Shown: one piece after another, positions 1-8,528 of the stretch
Layout of the letters: each line of letters starts with the position of its first letter
Position numbering within the stretch: the stretch's first letter is position 1
NCBI GenBank assembly: GCA_024637015.1
Contig: JAGXGE010000011.1
Span: 124,001-188,000 of the forward strand
Source of the DNA: Aequorivita sp.
Lineage (GTDB): Bacteria > Bacteroidota > Bacteroidia > Flavobacteriales > Flavobacteriaceae
Direction of reading: 5' to 3'
Length of the DNA: 64,000 nt
The notes under the pieces: model-generated
Told to the model about the DNA's origin: nothing
What the model saw: the letters and a program-made list of their open reading frames with translations, nothing else
Databases searched by the model: none
Made by a program: the position numbers and the translations under genes

Positions 1-796
1 TTTTTTTCATGCTGTAAAAACATTGGATTGCATTTCCGTGTTTCAGGCCCCACTTCATTTTCCAAGAAACAACCACTTCATCACCTACGTATTGATAAAC
101 CTCGCCTCGGGTTTGTACAATTGCTGGAGCAATATGTCTGAAGAAGTCCTTTAGGAAATTAAAGTATTTTTCTTCGCCCAAACTTTCTGCGATTCCAGTT
201 GCGTTTTTTATATCGGCAAACATAAAAATACGCCGTTCGTGCTTTGGTCTAAAATACCTTCCTATTAAATAATCAGGAAAGACTCCGGGACCGTATTTAT
301 CATTCACCATCAAAACGATGAGCGTAACCAAAACGATAAAAAGCCAAATAATATAATTCTTTATGAAAAGCCACGAGCCAAAGAAATAAAAAATCTCTTG
401 AATTACTTCCCAATAATAAAAAGGAACACCTAGGTCTTCACTTGTTATGTATAGCGCACCAATGGAACCAACGAGTAATGCCGTAAGAGTGTAAGCTATT
501 ATTAAATAGAGGAGGGCTTTCCAAAAAACTAAGCGTCGCAGCCAGCGTTCCATCAGGTTTACAGTTACTATTCCGCCAATGAGCCCTGCTGAAATGGCGA
601 CGATGAGGTTGGCCATAAGAGCCGAATAAAAGTCATAACTGGAACTCAACACGCCGTTGCTTTTCAGCGTGATAACTTCATAAAAAAACATAATGTTTGA
701 AATAATGACCCAAGCCACCAAAATCCAAAATGCACGCCGAGTATAAAACCATAATTGGCGGATGGTGTATCTTTCAAAATTCGGTTTAATGGCCAT
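1..796 (-). CDS. Adenylate/guanylate cyclase, membrane-bound, truncated by window edge
   Basis: This is the first ~265 residues of a class III nucleotide cyclase; the frame is still open at base 1, so the C-terminus lies outside the window. About four hydrophobic segments fill residues 15-165 (for example FWILVAWVIISNIMFF and WLFIVLVTLIVLMV). A catalytic domain then begins at RRIFMFADIKNAT, where the Asp matches the metal-binding position of the family, and continues to YVGDEVVVSW, which carries the conserved GDE. It would make a cyclic nucleotide at the inner membrane. The ATG overlaps the stop of the upstream gene by one base (TAATG), which suggests co-transcription and translational coupling. 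Confidence 0.85.
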   Translation of the reverse strand, partial: MAIKPNFERYTIRQLWFYTRRAFWILVAWVIISNIMFFYEVITLKSNGVLSSSYDFYSALMANLIVAISAGLIGGIVTVNLMERWLRRLVFWKALLYLIIAYTLTALLVGSIGALYITSEDLGVPFYYWEVIQEIFYFFGSWLFIKNYIIWLFIVLVTLIVLMVNDKYGPGVFPDYLIGRYFRPKHERRIFMFADIKNATGIAESLGEEKYFNFLKDFFRHIAPAIVQTRGEVYQYVGDEVVVSWKMKWGLKHGNAIQCFYSMKK

Positions 797-1382
797 TAAC
801 AGTTTTTGTATTTATCATTAAGTCCAATGCCCTTTTTTATCAGTTCAATAGATTTTTCAAGTCGGGTTTGTTGTGTGGCTTCGCGTTTAGCTTCGCCAAT
901 ATATTGCGCATATTCCCTCTGTTTTCCGGGCGTTAAGCTATTGAAACTTTTCTGTAATTCTTTGTCTTCAGCAAGCGCACTTTTGAAGATTTGAGGAATG
1001 GAAACTTCTTTTTTAACTGCTTCTTTTCCTGCTGATGCATTTACAATGGCTTCTTTGATATATTCCAATACAAGATTGGAATCAATTTCATCCTCTTCCT
1101 CAAATCGCCATTGGCGCAACGCTTTTGTTACACCTTCCTGCGCATTGATCAGTTTTTTTGTCTGTCTTTCAAAAATACCCCTTGATGGAACCAAAGCGCC
1201 ATGTGGTTTTTGAAATCTGCCATTGCAGCAACCATCTTTCCATCCATAGTATATGTGGGCTTGCCCCATTTTACTTCTTCTGTAAGTTCTGTTTTTTGAA
1301 AAACAGCGCGAAGTTGCTGCAACTTTTCTTTCCACTTTGTCTGCTTAGCTATAAAAGCATCTACTTTTTGCGAATCAGTCAT
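796..1382 (-). pseudogene. YdeI/OmpD-associated (DUF1801-like) family protein, frameshifted
   Basis: Two overlapping frames make one protein of about 195 residues. The N-terminal part (from MTDSQKVDAFIA) has a DUF1801-like fold segment with EVKWGKPTYTMDGKMVAA. The C-terminal part, from about KKLINAQEG, has the YdeI-type features PQIFKSALAEDKELQKSFNSL and TPGKQREYAQYIGEAKREATQQTR. The frames join at an A7 run on the coding strand near 1150-1160, and one additional A would restore QKKLINAQEG in frame. I therefore read it as a single gene with a 1-base deletion, either real or a sequencing error. The family is cytoplasmic and has been linked to stress and bacteriocin protection, but its biochemistry is unclear. 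The start at 1382 was chosen because similarity begins at MTDSQK and not at the upstream ATG. Confidence 0.75.
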
Positions 1383-1601
1383 GTTGCTTTGTTTTCTTCC
1401 GAAGATACAATTTACAATTTTTGCTTCAGAAAAAAGTAGAATAGAATTTTTGCAAAATGCCTTTAAAATCAAAAGCTTTACCCTTCTTTACTGTAGAAAA
1501 TTATATTAAGAATTATTTTATTTGTCGAAAAATAAAACATATTTATTGTTTATCAATAAATATTTATTTAAATTCGCCAAGTAATTTTAATTCAATCAAT
1601 T

Positions 1602-2123
1602 ATGAAAACAAGTATTATTTTGAAATTAATGAACATACTTTTCTGGATAGTATTCATTGGTCTTTGTATTAAAACTGGCGCGTTGCTCATTTCTTTTTTT
1701 GTAAGTCTTTTCGTTAATCCCGAAGGCGGGCAGGATCTTTATCTCGGATTAAATCTTCATGATGTTTATAGTTTTGATCTTGAAAAATACATTGGTGTGG
1801 CCAGCATGTTAATTGCCTTAACAGCAATGAAAGCATACCTTGCCTTTCTGGTGGTAAAACTTTTTTTGAAGTTCGACTTAAATTATCCTTTTAATGAAAA
1901 CACGGCTTCGCTCATTTCCAAAATCAGTTATTATGCATTGAGTATTGGCGTTGTAGCTATAATTGCAGAGCAGTATGGACACCGTATAATAAAACAGGGA
2001 ATTACATTAGAAATAGATTGGGGCGCGGAACAATTTCTTTTTTTTGCAGGTATCATTTACATAATAGCGTTGGTCTTTAAAAAGGGTGTGGAGATACAAA
2101 GCGAGAACGAACTAACAATCTAA
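1602..2123 (+). CDS. DUF2975 domain membrane protein
   Basis: This 173-residue protein has four hydrophobic segments, at about residues 8-32, 65-92, 103-124 and 143-160. The overall pattern matches DUF2975 membrane proteins, with a soluble loop after TM1 and NEN(T)ASLISKISYYAL before TM3. The function of the family is not known. It is followed after two bases by a small XRE/Cro-type regulator, an arrangement typical of DUF2975 genes. The protein may sense or respond to an envelope signal together with that regulator, which is inference. The upstream 150 bases are very AT-rich and hold no other gene. Confidence 0.8.
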   Translation: MKTSIILKLMNILFWIVFIGLCIKTGALLISFFVSLFVNPEGGQDLYLGLNLHDVYSFDLEKYIGVASMLIALTAMKAYLAFLVVKLFLKFDLNYPFNENTASLISKISYYALSIGVVAIIAEQYGHRIIKQGITLEIDWGAEQFLFFAGIIYIIALVFKKGVEIQSENELTI

Positions 2124-2125
2124 TT

Positions 2126-2329
2126 ATGCCAATAGTTGTAAACCTAGACGTAATGATGGCAAAACGGAAAATGTCATTAAATGAGCTTTCCGAAAAAGTG
2201 GGACTGACGCTTTCTAACCTTTCTATTTTGAAAACTGGAAAAGCAAAGGCAGTTCGCTTTAGCACACTGGAAGCTATTTGTGAAGTATTGGAATGTCAGC
2301 CTGGGGATATTTTAGAATTTGTTGAATGA
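2126..2329 (+). CDS. Small XRE-family helix-turn-helix regulator
   Basis: The 67-residue protein is almost entirely one HTH domain. MSLNELSEKVGLTLSNLSILKTGKAKAV contains the helix-turn-helix, and LEAICEVLECQPGDILEF is the typical C-terminal helix of the YozG/Cro-like group. It lies two bases after the DUF2975 gene and is almost certainly co-transcribed with it. It probably controls its own operon. There is no ligand or dimerisation domain beyond the HTH. Confidence 0.88.
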   Translation: MPIVVNLDVMMAKRKMSLNELSEKVGLTLSNLSILKTGKAKAVRFSTLEAICEVLECQPGDILEFVE

Positions 2330-2462
2330 GTTTAATGAATTAAATTCTATTAAATAACTAAATATTACAATTGGGCAATCCATTTTCACAATTCGGTTTG
2401 TTTTTTTCTGAAAAGATAAGCCAATATTTAACCTTTGAGCTGAAAATAAAACCAACCAATTC

Positions 2463-4616
2463 ATGAAAATTTCAGTCATTACTTTTTTTTCACTTTTTTC
2501 ACCCTTTTTCATTTTTGGTCAAAACACAGTTGCCGGCTCGGTTACAGATAATAACGGAACACCAATTATTGGCGCGAATGTATATATCGAGGGCTCTTAT
2601 GACGGAGCATCTTCAGACGACAACGGAAAATTTTCTTTTGAAACTTCGGAAACAGGAACTCAAACCTTAACTATTTCCTTTGTTTCCTTTGAAACTTTCA
2701 AACTGACCGATGATATTTCAAAAATGAAAAACCTAAAGATCGTGCTTCGGGATGATGTTAATTCTTTAGAAACTGTAACCATTTCTGCAGGGTCATTTTC
2801 TGCAGGTGACAATAGCAAGATTTCAGTTTTAAAACCTTTGGATATTGTGACAACCGCAAGTGCATTGGGCGATTTTGTGGGCGCTTTGCAAACGCTACCT
2901 GGAACCACAACTGTTGCCGAAGATGGTCGTCTTTTTGTTCGTGGTGGTGATGCTGGTGAAACCCAGATTTTTATTGACGGCATTCGTGTTTTTACTCCCT
3001 ATAGTCCAACAACCGATAACATTCCGACCCGTGGAAGATATAGTCCGTTTCTTTTTGACGGAATTACTTTTTCAACTGGAGGGTATTCAGCAGAATATGG
3101 GCAGGCGCTTTCCTCTGTTTTACTATTGAATACAATTGATGAACCCACACAGGAAAAGACCGATATTGCGATTATGAGCGTTGGTGGCGGCTTAGGGCAT
3201 ACTGAAAAGTGGGAAAAAAGTTCGTTGAGTTTAAATGCTTCCTATATAAATCTTGCGCCATATATTGCAATCCTTCCTGATAGAAATGATTGGCAAAAGC
3301 CTTTTGAAACAGCTTCAGGTGAAGCGGTTTTCCGACAGAAAATAGGGGATGGGTTGTTGAAAGTTTATGGAGCATTTGATACTTCCAACTTTGCGCTTAC
3401 ACAGGAGGATGTTAACCAGTCCGAAGGAGTTCGTTTTAAATTGAACAATCAAAATTTTTATACCAACGCCAGTTTCAGTGAAATGCTAGAAAACGATTGG
3501 ACAATTTTTGCTGGGGGAAGTTATACTTACGGAAACACAAAGGTGGGTATTGATGAATCGGATATTAAAGATGTGGAAAATTCTGCACATTTAAAGTTGA
3601 AGTTGAAAAAACGTTTCAGCAATCGGTTTAAACTGAATTTTGGTGCAGAACAATTTGTGACCGATTTCAATGAAAATTACGAAGAACCCAATTTTGCATC
3701 GAAGCTTGAATTTAACAATAATATTTCAGCGGCCTTTACTGAAGCAGATATTATCTTTTCACGAAAACTTGCTTTAAAGTTGGGCGTTCGTGGAGAATAC
3801 AGCGAGCTGTTTACGGAGTTTACGGTTTCGCCCAGAGCTTCTTTCGCCTATAAAACAGGGAAGAACAGTCAACTTTCTTTGGCTTACGGTGATTTCTTTC
3901 AGCAACCGGAAAATGAAGTTTTGAAATTCACGAATGATTTGCAAGCACAGCACACACAACATTATATAATGAACTATCAATATTCCGCTAATAACCGAAT
4001 TTTTCGTGCGGAAGTTTATAGAAAGAAATATAGCAATTTGGTGACTTATAATGAAGCAATGCCAGATGTGAATAGCATATTTGATAATAGCGGTGATGGT
4101 TATGCACAAGGATTGGATTTATTTTGGCGCGATAATGAAACCCTAAAAAATATAGACTATTGGGTAAGTTATTCCTATTTGGATACTGAGCGGAAATATA
4201 AAAATTTTCCGATTGAAGCTACCCCGAGCTTCGCGAATACTCACAATCTTTCGGTTGTCGCAAAATACTGGATCAACGATTGGAAAAGTCAAATAGGCTT
4301 CAGCTACCAATACGGAAGTGGCCGGACTTATACAGATTTAAATGAACCAGGATTTCTTCAGAAAAAAACAAAAGGGTATAACAGTGTGAGTTTGAACTGG
4401 GCATATTTATTATCACAACAAAAGATTCTCTATTTTTCAATAAACAATGCTTTCGCCTTTAAGAATGTTAATGGATATCAATACGCAAATACGGCAGATT
4501 CCAACGGAAATTTTGCGCGAAGAGAGCTTCGCCCAGCAGCGGATCAGTTCTTTTTTGTTGGATTCTTTTGGACCATTAGCGATGATAAAAAGGATAACCA
4601 ACTAGATAATTTGTAA
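2463..4616 (+). CDS. TonB-dependent outer-membrane receptor with carboxypeptidase-D-like N-terminal domain
   Basis: The 717-residue protein starts with a signal peptide (MKISVITFFSLFSPFFIFG|Q). A carboxypeptidase-regulatory-like beta-sandwich follows (residues ~22-105, VAGSVTDNNGTPIIGANVYIEG). Next is a plug domain (residues ~120-230, with LFVRGGDAGETQIFIDGIRV) and then an outer-membrane barrel ending in FFVGFFWTISDD. It should import a substrate through the outer membrane using TonB energy. The substrate cannot be told from sequence and no SusD partner is adjacent. It heads a same-strand run that continues with a small membrane peptide, a TPR protein and a LytS/LytTR system, so it may be a target of, or sensor input to, that system (inference). 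Confidence 0.9.
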   Translation: MKISVITFFSLFSPFFIFGQNTVAGSVTDNNGTPIIGANVYIEGSYDGASSDDNGKFSFETSETGTQTLTISFVSFETFKLTDDISKMKNLKIVLRDDVNSLETVTISAGSFSAGDNSKISVLKPLDIVTTASALGDFVGALQTLPGTTTVAEDGRLFVRGGDAGETQIFIDGIRVFTPYSPTTDNIPTRGRYSPFLFDGITFSTGGYSAEYGQALSSVLLLNTIDEPTQEKTDIAIMSVGGGLGHTEKWEKSSLSLNASYINLAPYIAILPDRNDWQKPFETASGEAVFRQKIGDGLLKVYGAFDTSNFALTQEDVNQSEGVRFKLNNQNFYTNASFSEMLENDWTIFAGGSYTYGNTKVGIDESDIKDVENSAHLKLKLKKRFSNRFKLNFGAEQFVTDFNENYEEPNFASKLEFNNNISAAFTEADIIFSRKLALKLGVRGEYSELFTEFTVSPRASFAYKTGKNSQLSLAYGDFFQQPENEVLKFTNDLQAQHTQHYIMNYQYSANNRIFRAEVYRKKYSNLVTYNEAMPDVNSIFDNSGDGYAQGLDLFWRDNETLKNIDYWVSYSYLDTERKYKNFPIEATPSFANTHNLSVVAKYWINDWKSQIGFSYQYGSGRTYTDLNEPGFLQKKTKGYNSVSLNWAYLLSQQKILYFSINNAFAFKNVNGYQYANTADSNGNFARRELRPAADQFFFVGFFWTISDDKKDNQLDNL

Positions 4617-4723
4617 TAATTACAATTCAGTCATAAAAAACTACAGTTGGGTGTTTCTAATTTTAGAAATCGCTCATTTTGAAAGAAATTTGAATTCAAT
4701 AATAACCATTAAACCAAAAAGTT

Positions 4724-4831
4724 ATGTTAGGAATACTTTTAAAAAAACAGAACAAAGGAAAAACATTGAAAGCATTACTTTTAATAAGTATATTACTTTT
4801 AACAGGAGGAATCGTTATGGTCCTTTTCTAA
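4724..4831 (+). CDS. Candidate 35-residue single-pass membrane peptide
   Basis: An ATG at 4724 opens a 35-codon frame ending TAA at 4831. It reads as a basic N-terminus (LLKKQNKGKTLK) followed by one hydrophobic helix (ALLLISILLLTGGIVMVLF), the classic layout of a small inner-membrane protein with positive-inside topology. It lies between the TonB receptor and the TPR gene on the same strand, in a region otherwise empty. A longer overlapping frame at 4651-4845 has no protein-like composition. I do not recognise a family, so the call rests on composition and position only. Confidence 0.5.
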   Translation: MLGILLKKQNKGKTLKALLLISILLLTGGIVMVLF

Positions 4832-4871
4832 AAACTTTAAATTAAAATCCAACAACTTAAATCTGAAAATT

Positions 4872-5531
4872 ATGCAAAACCTAGTTACTTATATTGTTTT
4901 ATTTTTTACTGCAATAGTAATGCAGGCCCAGACTGAAACAGAAACAAATGCAGATGCTGCACCAACAAAATACCAACAGGGCATGCGAAAAGCTTTCCAA
5001 TTGTGGCAAGAAGACAAATCATGGGAAGCAGCCAACACTTTTGAGCGCATAGCCGCGGTGGAGCCAGATAATTGGTTACCACCATATTATGTAGCACAAA
5101 TAAACGTGATCAATAGTTTTACAGAAAAAGATCCAGCAAAACTAAAAGCCCAATTGGACAAAGCACAGGATTTCATTAATGACGCCACGGCAATTTCTAA
5201 GGACAACCCAGATTTGTTGGTATTACAAGCGCAATTATATACCGCGTGGATTGTTTTTGACGGCCAACAATACGGCATGACTTATTCCGCAAAAGCGTCT
5301 GAACTTTATAATAAAGCTTTGGCTTTGGCTCCTGACAACCCTAGAATAGTTTTAGCAAAAGCAGAATGGGATATGGGCGGCGCAAAATATTTTGGACAAT
5401 CCATTGAGCCCTATTGCAAAGACATACAAAGAGCCATAGATCTTTTTGCTACCTTTAAACCTGCAGGTGAATTTTATCCAACTTATGGCGAGGAGCGCGC
5501 GAAACAAATTCAGGCGGAAAGCTGTAAATAA
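4872..5531 (+). CDS. Secreted TPR-repeat protein
   Basis: The 219-residue protein has a signal peptide (NLVTYIVLFFTAIVMQAQ) and then helix pairs typical of tetratricopeptide repeats: KAFQLWQEDKSWEAANTFERIAAVEPDNW, a degenerate middle unit, and ASELYNKALALAPDNPRIVLAKAE. It is probably periplasmic and acts as a binding scaffold. It sits 40 bases after the small membrane peptide and before the LytS-type kinase. A palindromic repeat lies directly downstream. A periplasmic partner for the receptor or the kinase is plausible but unproven. Confidence 0.7.
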   Translation: MQNLVTYIVLFFTAIVMQAQTETETNADAAPTKYQQGMRKAFQLWQEDKSWEAANTFERIAAVEPDNWLPPYYVAQINVINSFTEKDPAKLKAQLDKAQDFINDATAISKDNPDLLVLQAQLYTAWIVFDGQQYGMTYSAKASELYNKALALAPDNPRIVLAKAEWDMGGAKYFGQSIEPYCKDIQRAIDLFATFKPAGEFYPTYGEERAKQIQAESCK

Positions 5532-5539
5532 AAACTTAG

Positions 5540-5587
5540 ACCACGAATTCACGATTACTTTTTAAATATTATTAGTGAATTCGTGGT
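5540..5587. repeat. Dispersed palindromic repeat (CCACGAATTCAC family), copy 1
   Basis: A perfect 13-base inverted repeat (ACCACGAATTCAC at 5540-5552 and its complement at 5575-5587) surrounds a 22-base AT-rich loop between the TPR and kinase genes. A second copy with the related arm CCACGAATGCACGAAT occurs at 32246-32286. The shared arm sequence and intergenic placement suggest a genome-wide repeat family in this organism. It could form a hairpin that ends or stabilises the upstream mRNA, but it lacks a clean T-tract. Confidence 0.7.
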
Positions 5588-5605
5588 TTACAAAATGTTA
5601 TTTCA

Positions 5606-6934
5606 ATGTTTATTTTAAAAGAATTTGGTAAGGCATTTTTTGTTGGAACCCTTGTATTTATAATATTGGGGTTAATTCAGTATATCAACGGATATGAATT
5701 TGCCAATGGTAAGGAAATTCTTATAGCGTTTCTTTATAATCAACTGTATTCGGTTGTTCTTTATATGGTCAACGCTCACTATTTTGGGTTTTTGCTGAAA
5801 AAATTTCCAAACCAGGTTTTTAAGGCTAGAAATCTTTTAAAAGGGCTTTTAGGTGGAATTTTGGTCACACTTTTGGGGCTCTTTTTTATTCGCGTAATAA
5901 CGGAAGTAGTAATTGAAGGAAGAAGTTTTTCAGAATTTATATCTTATGAAAAGATTGAATATTATTATATATCGTTTATCATTTCTGTTGTAGTTACCAC
6001 TATTTTTTATGCTTTTTATTATTACCGAAATAAACAGCAAACCATTGTAACCGAGCAAAAAATAATAGCTGGCACGGCTTCGGCAAAGTTTGACGCCCTT
6101 AAAAACCAATTAGATCCACACTTTCTTTTTAATAGCTTGAACGTACTCACCAGCTTAATTGAAGAAAACCCTGAGGCTGCAACCCGTTTTACAACTTCCC
6201 TCTCAAAAGTCTATCGCTATGTTTTGGAACAGAAAAGCAAAAAATTGGTAACGTTGGAGGAAGAACTTAAATTCGCTAAATTATACATGTCTTTGTTGGC
6301 AGTTCGTTTTGAAGACAGCATTGTTTTTACTTCGCCTTCAAAATTAGAGAACCCACAGGCGAAAGTGGTTCCGTTGTCGCTTCAACTTTTATTGGAAAAT
6401 GCCGTGAAGCACAATCAAGTTACGCCTTACAAGAAACTTTACATAACTATCGCTGAAGATAACGGTAATTTGGTTGTGACCAATAACAGCCAGCCCAAAC
6501 AGGTTTTAAAAGAAAGCACAGGAGTTGGGCTGCGAAACATTCGCGACAGATATTCACTTTTAACAAAGCGGCCCGTAATTATTAATCAGAACCAAAAAGA
6601 ATTCAGTATTGCGATTCCTATTTTAGGAGAAAATATTCAAATAATGAATACACCGGATACATTTATTTCAGAAAAAAAATACAGGATTGCCAAAAAGCGA
6701 GTTGAGAAGCTGAAAGGTTTTTACATTCACTTGTTTATCTATATCCTCTTTGCACCTTTTTTTATTTATTTAAATTACATATCAAATACAAGTTTTCCTT
6801 GGGCGCTCTTTCCTATTGTGGGGTGGGGCATTGGCGTTATGGGCCATGCTGTAGAAACCTTTAACTACAACCCTCTCTTCGGAAAAAACTGGGAGGAGCG
6901 TAAAATAAGGGAATTGATGGACAAGGATGAATAA
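5606..6934 (+). CDS. LytS-type sensor histidine kinase with C-terminal 2TM domain
   Basis: The 442-residue protein has four hydrophobic segments within residues 10-145. A His_kinase (PF06580-type) domain follows with the phospho-accepting His172 in QLDPHFLFNSLNVL. The HATPase region has LQLLLENAVKHN as its N-box and TGVGLRNIRDRY as its G-box. After the kinase, residues ~360-442 form an additional 2TM domain (RIAKKRVEKLKGFYIHLFIYI ... GWGIGVMGHAVETF ... WEERKIRELMD). Putting a membrane domain after the ATPase is unusual. The kinase should phosphorylate the LytTR regulator at 7771. Two free 2TM proteins lie between them, so the three 2TM modules may form one membrane complex (inference). Confidence 0.9.
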   Translation: MFILKEFGKAFFVGTLVFIILGLIQYINGYEFANGKEILIAFLYNQLYSVVLYMVNAHYFGFLLKKFPNQVFKARNLLKGLLGGILVTLLGLFFIRVITEVVIEGRSFSEFISYEKIEYYYISFIISVVVTTIFYAFYYYRNKQQTIVTEQKIIAGTASAKFDALKNQLDPHFLFNSLNVLTSLIEENPEAATRFTTSLSKVYRYVLEQKSKKLVTLEEELKFAKLYMSLLAVRFEDSIVFTSPSKLENPQAKVVPLSLQLLLENAVKHNQVTPYKKLYITIAEDNGNLVVTNNSQPKQVLKESTGVGLRNIRDRYSLLTKRPVIINQNQKEFSIAIPILGENIQIMNTPDTFISEKKYRIAKKRVEKLKGFYIHLFIYILFAPFFIYLNYISNTSFPWALFPIVGWGIGVMGHAVETFNYNPLFGKNWEERKIRELMDKDE

Positions 6935-7032
6935 GTTACGGTTCATCCTATAAATATCACGGTTGGGAAGGTTCTTTTTTATATTGGTTTTCAGCTGCTT
7001 TACTTTTATACTATTATTTAAAAACAAATATT

Positions 7033-7344
7033 ATGGAATCTGAAAATAATAAAGACAGCAAATATTTTAAAGCGAAACGTCGCGTTGCAGAAATAAAGAA
7101 ATTCTACAGCAGTTTGATGTTTTATGTCATCTTTATTGCCGCGTTAGCAGGGTTGAACTATTATGTGAATGAACTTCGTCATCCTTGGTTTTTATGGGCG
7201 GCATTTGGATGGGGGATCGGAATCTTTTTTCAGGCTATTAAAACATTTAAATGGACGCCTTTTATTGGAAAAGGTTGGGAAGAAAGAAAGATTAAAAAAT
7301 TTATGGATGAAGAGGAATGTCGTGAAGACAAAACACGACTTTAA
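7033..7344 (+). CDS. 2TM domain protein (first of two)
   Basis: This 103-residue protein is nearly only a 2TM domain. An N-terminal amphipathic KYFKAKRRVAEIKKFYSSL leads into two membrane helices (FYVIFIAALAGLNYYV and WFLWAAFGWGIGIFFQAI), closed by the family signature GKGWEERKIKKFMDE. It is paralogous to the C-terminal domain of the upstream kinase and to the next gene. The family has no established biochemical role but is commonly found beside LytS/LytTR pairs. It lies about 100 bases after the kinase and 12 bases before the second copy. Confidence 0.88.
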   Translation: MESENNKDSKYFKAKRRVAEIKKFYSSLMFYVIFIAALAGLNYYVNELRHPWFLWAAFGWGIGIFFQAIKTFKWTPFIGKGWEERKIKKFMDEEECREDKTRL

Positions 7345-7356
7345 AAATATAGTACT

Positions 7357-7665
7357 ATGGAAACCAAAAAAAGTATAAGCTATTTACGAGCAAAGCGGAA
7401 AATGGAAACGCTAAAAGGTTTTTACAGCCACTTAGCCGTTTATATTCTTGTAAACACTGGAATTATAATTGTTTCAGCGAACGTTTTTAATTCTGAAAAA
7501 ATCGATTTTGCCGACTGGGGTAATTATGTTACAGCCTTTTTCTGGGGTATCGGTTTAGTATCGCATGCGCTTTATGTTTTTTATATATTAAATATTGAAA
7601 ATAATATTTTTAAGCGCTGGGAAGAGAAAAAAATTAAGCAATTTTTGGATGAAGATCAATTTTGA
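7357..7665 (+). CDS. 2TM domain protein (second of two)
   Basis: The 102-residue protein has the same plan: YLRAKRKMETLKGFYSHLAVYI, a first helix through NTGIIIVSANVF, a second helix in VTAFFWGIGLVSHALYVFYI, and the closing RWEEKKIKQFLDED. It is more diverged from the kinase domain than its neighbour. It is in the same operon as the LytS kinase and the LytTR regulator. The start ATG at 7357 is clear, since it follows the previous stop by 12 bases. Confidence 0.87.
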   Translation: METKKSISYLRAKRKMETLKGFYSHLAVYILVNTGIIIVSANVFNSEKIDFADWGNYVTAFFWGIGLVSHALYVFYILNIENNIFKRWEEKKIKQFLDEDQF

Positions 7666-7690
7666 AATACTAAGTCTAAGGTAATTTAGA

Positions 7691-7765
7691 TCAACCATCA
7701 ACCATCAACCATCAACCATCAACCATCAACCATCAACCATCAACCATCAACCATCAACCATCAAC
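7691..7765 (+). repeat. Heptanucleotide tandem repeat (TCAACCA)x10 in leader of LytTR gene
   Basis: Ten uninterrupted copies of TCAACCA plus a partial eleventh (TCAAC) lie between the second 2TM gene and the LytTR start, ending five bases before the ATG at 7771. The unit is not a multiple of three and the tract is untranslated as annotated. Copy-number change by slippage would alter the spacing or structure immediately before the start codon, so phase-variable or length-tuned expression is possible. This is inference. Confidence 0.95.
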
Positions 7766-7770
7766 TTCGA

Positions 7771-8526
7771 ATGAACGCATTAATAATTGAAGACGAAAAA
7801 CCATCTGCCCGCTATTTGCAACGTATGCTTGAAAAGCTGGATGTAAACGTAAACCAAATGCTACACAGTGTTGAAGAAGCGGTAAATTGGTTTCAAAACA
7901 ATCCACACCCAGACCTTATTTTTTTGGACATTCAGCTGAGCGATGGGCTTTCTTTTGAAATTTTTGATGTGGTTGAGGTGAAAAGCGCCATCATTTTCAC
8001 AACTGCTTTTGATGAATATGCTTTGCAGGCCTTCAAATTGAACAGTATAGATTATCTACTGAAGCCTATTGACGAAGAAGAATTGCAAACTGCGGTTAAA
8101 AAGTACAAATCATTAAAACCTGCATTCCAAAATGTGCAATTCAATTTTGAGGATATTAAAAAATTGCTTGTCAATCCTCTGGAGCGCGAGTATAAAAAAC
8201 GTTTTACCACAAAAATAGGGCAGCATATAAAAATGATTTCTATAGATGAAATAGAGTGTTTCTATTCTGAAAACAAAGGTACATATGCACACACGGAAGA
8301 TGGTCGCGATTATCTTTTGGAAACTACCTTAGAGCAGTTGGAGCAGGAGCTTTCTCCAGAAACCTTTTTTAGAATCAGCCGAAAATTCTATATTAATATA
8401 AATTCCATAAAAGATATAATTTCCTATACCAATTCCAGACTTCAGTTAAAACTTAATAGCTATAAAGATCAAGATGTAATTGTTGCCCGAGAGCGAGTTA
8501 AGGATTTTAAGCTCTGGTTGGAATAG
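7771..8526 (+). CDS. LytTR-family response regulator
   Basis: The 251-residue protein has an N-terminal receiver domain (IIEDEKPSARYL; phospho-acceptor Asp53 in LIFLDIQ; FTTAFDEYALQAF; YLLKPI with the conserved Lys). Residues ~140-250 form a LytTR DNA-binding domain (IDEIECFYSENKGTYAHTED ... FFRISRKFYININSI). It is the expected partner of the LytS-type kinase at 5606. Regulators of this type usually act on a few membrane or envelope genes. Its targets here may include the operon itself. The start codon directly follows the heptanucleotide repeat. Confidence 0.93.
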   Translation: MNALIIEDEKPSARYLQRMLEKLDVNVNQMLHSVEEAVNWFQNNPHPDLIFLDIQLSDGLSFEIFDVVEVKSAIIFTTAFDEYALQAFKLNSIDYLLKPIDEEELQTAVKKYKSLKPAFQNVQFNFEDIKKLLVNPLEREYKKRFTTKIGQHIKMISIDEIECFYSENKGTYAHTEDGRDYLLETTLEQLEQELSPETFFRISRKFYININSIKDIISYTNSRLQLKLNSYKDQDVIVARERVKDFKLWLE

Positions 8527-8528
8527 TG

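Noticed and set aside
4651-4845. A 64-codon forward frame after the TonB receptor
   Set aside because: Its composition is not protein-like, and a better small membrane peptide frame (4724-4831) occupies the same bases.
7691-7765. Short regular repeats that might suggest a CRISPR array
   Set aside because: The unit is seven bases with no spacers and there are no cas genes, so it is a simple tandem repeat.
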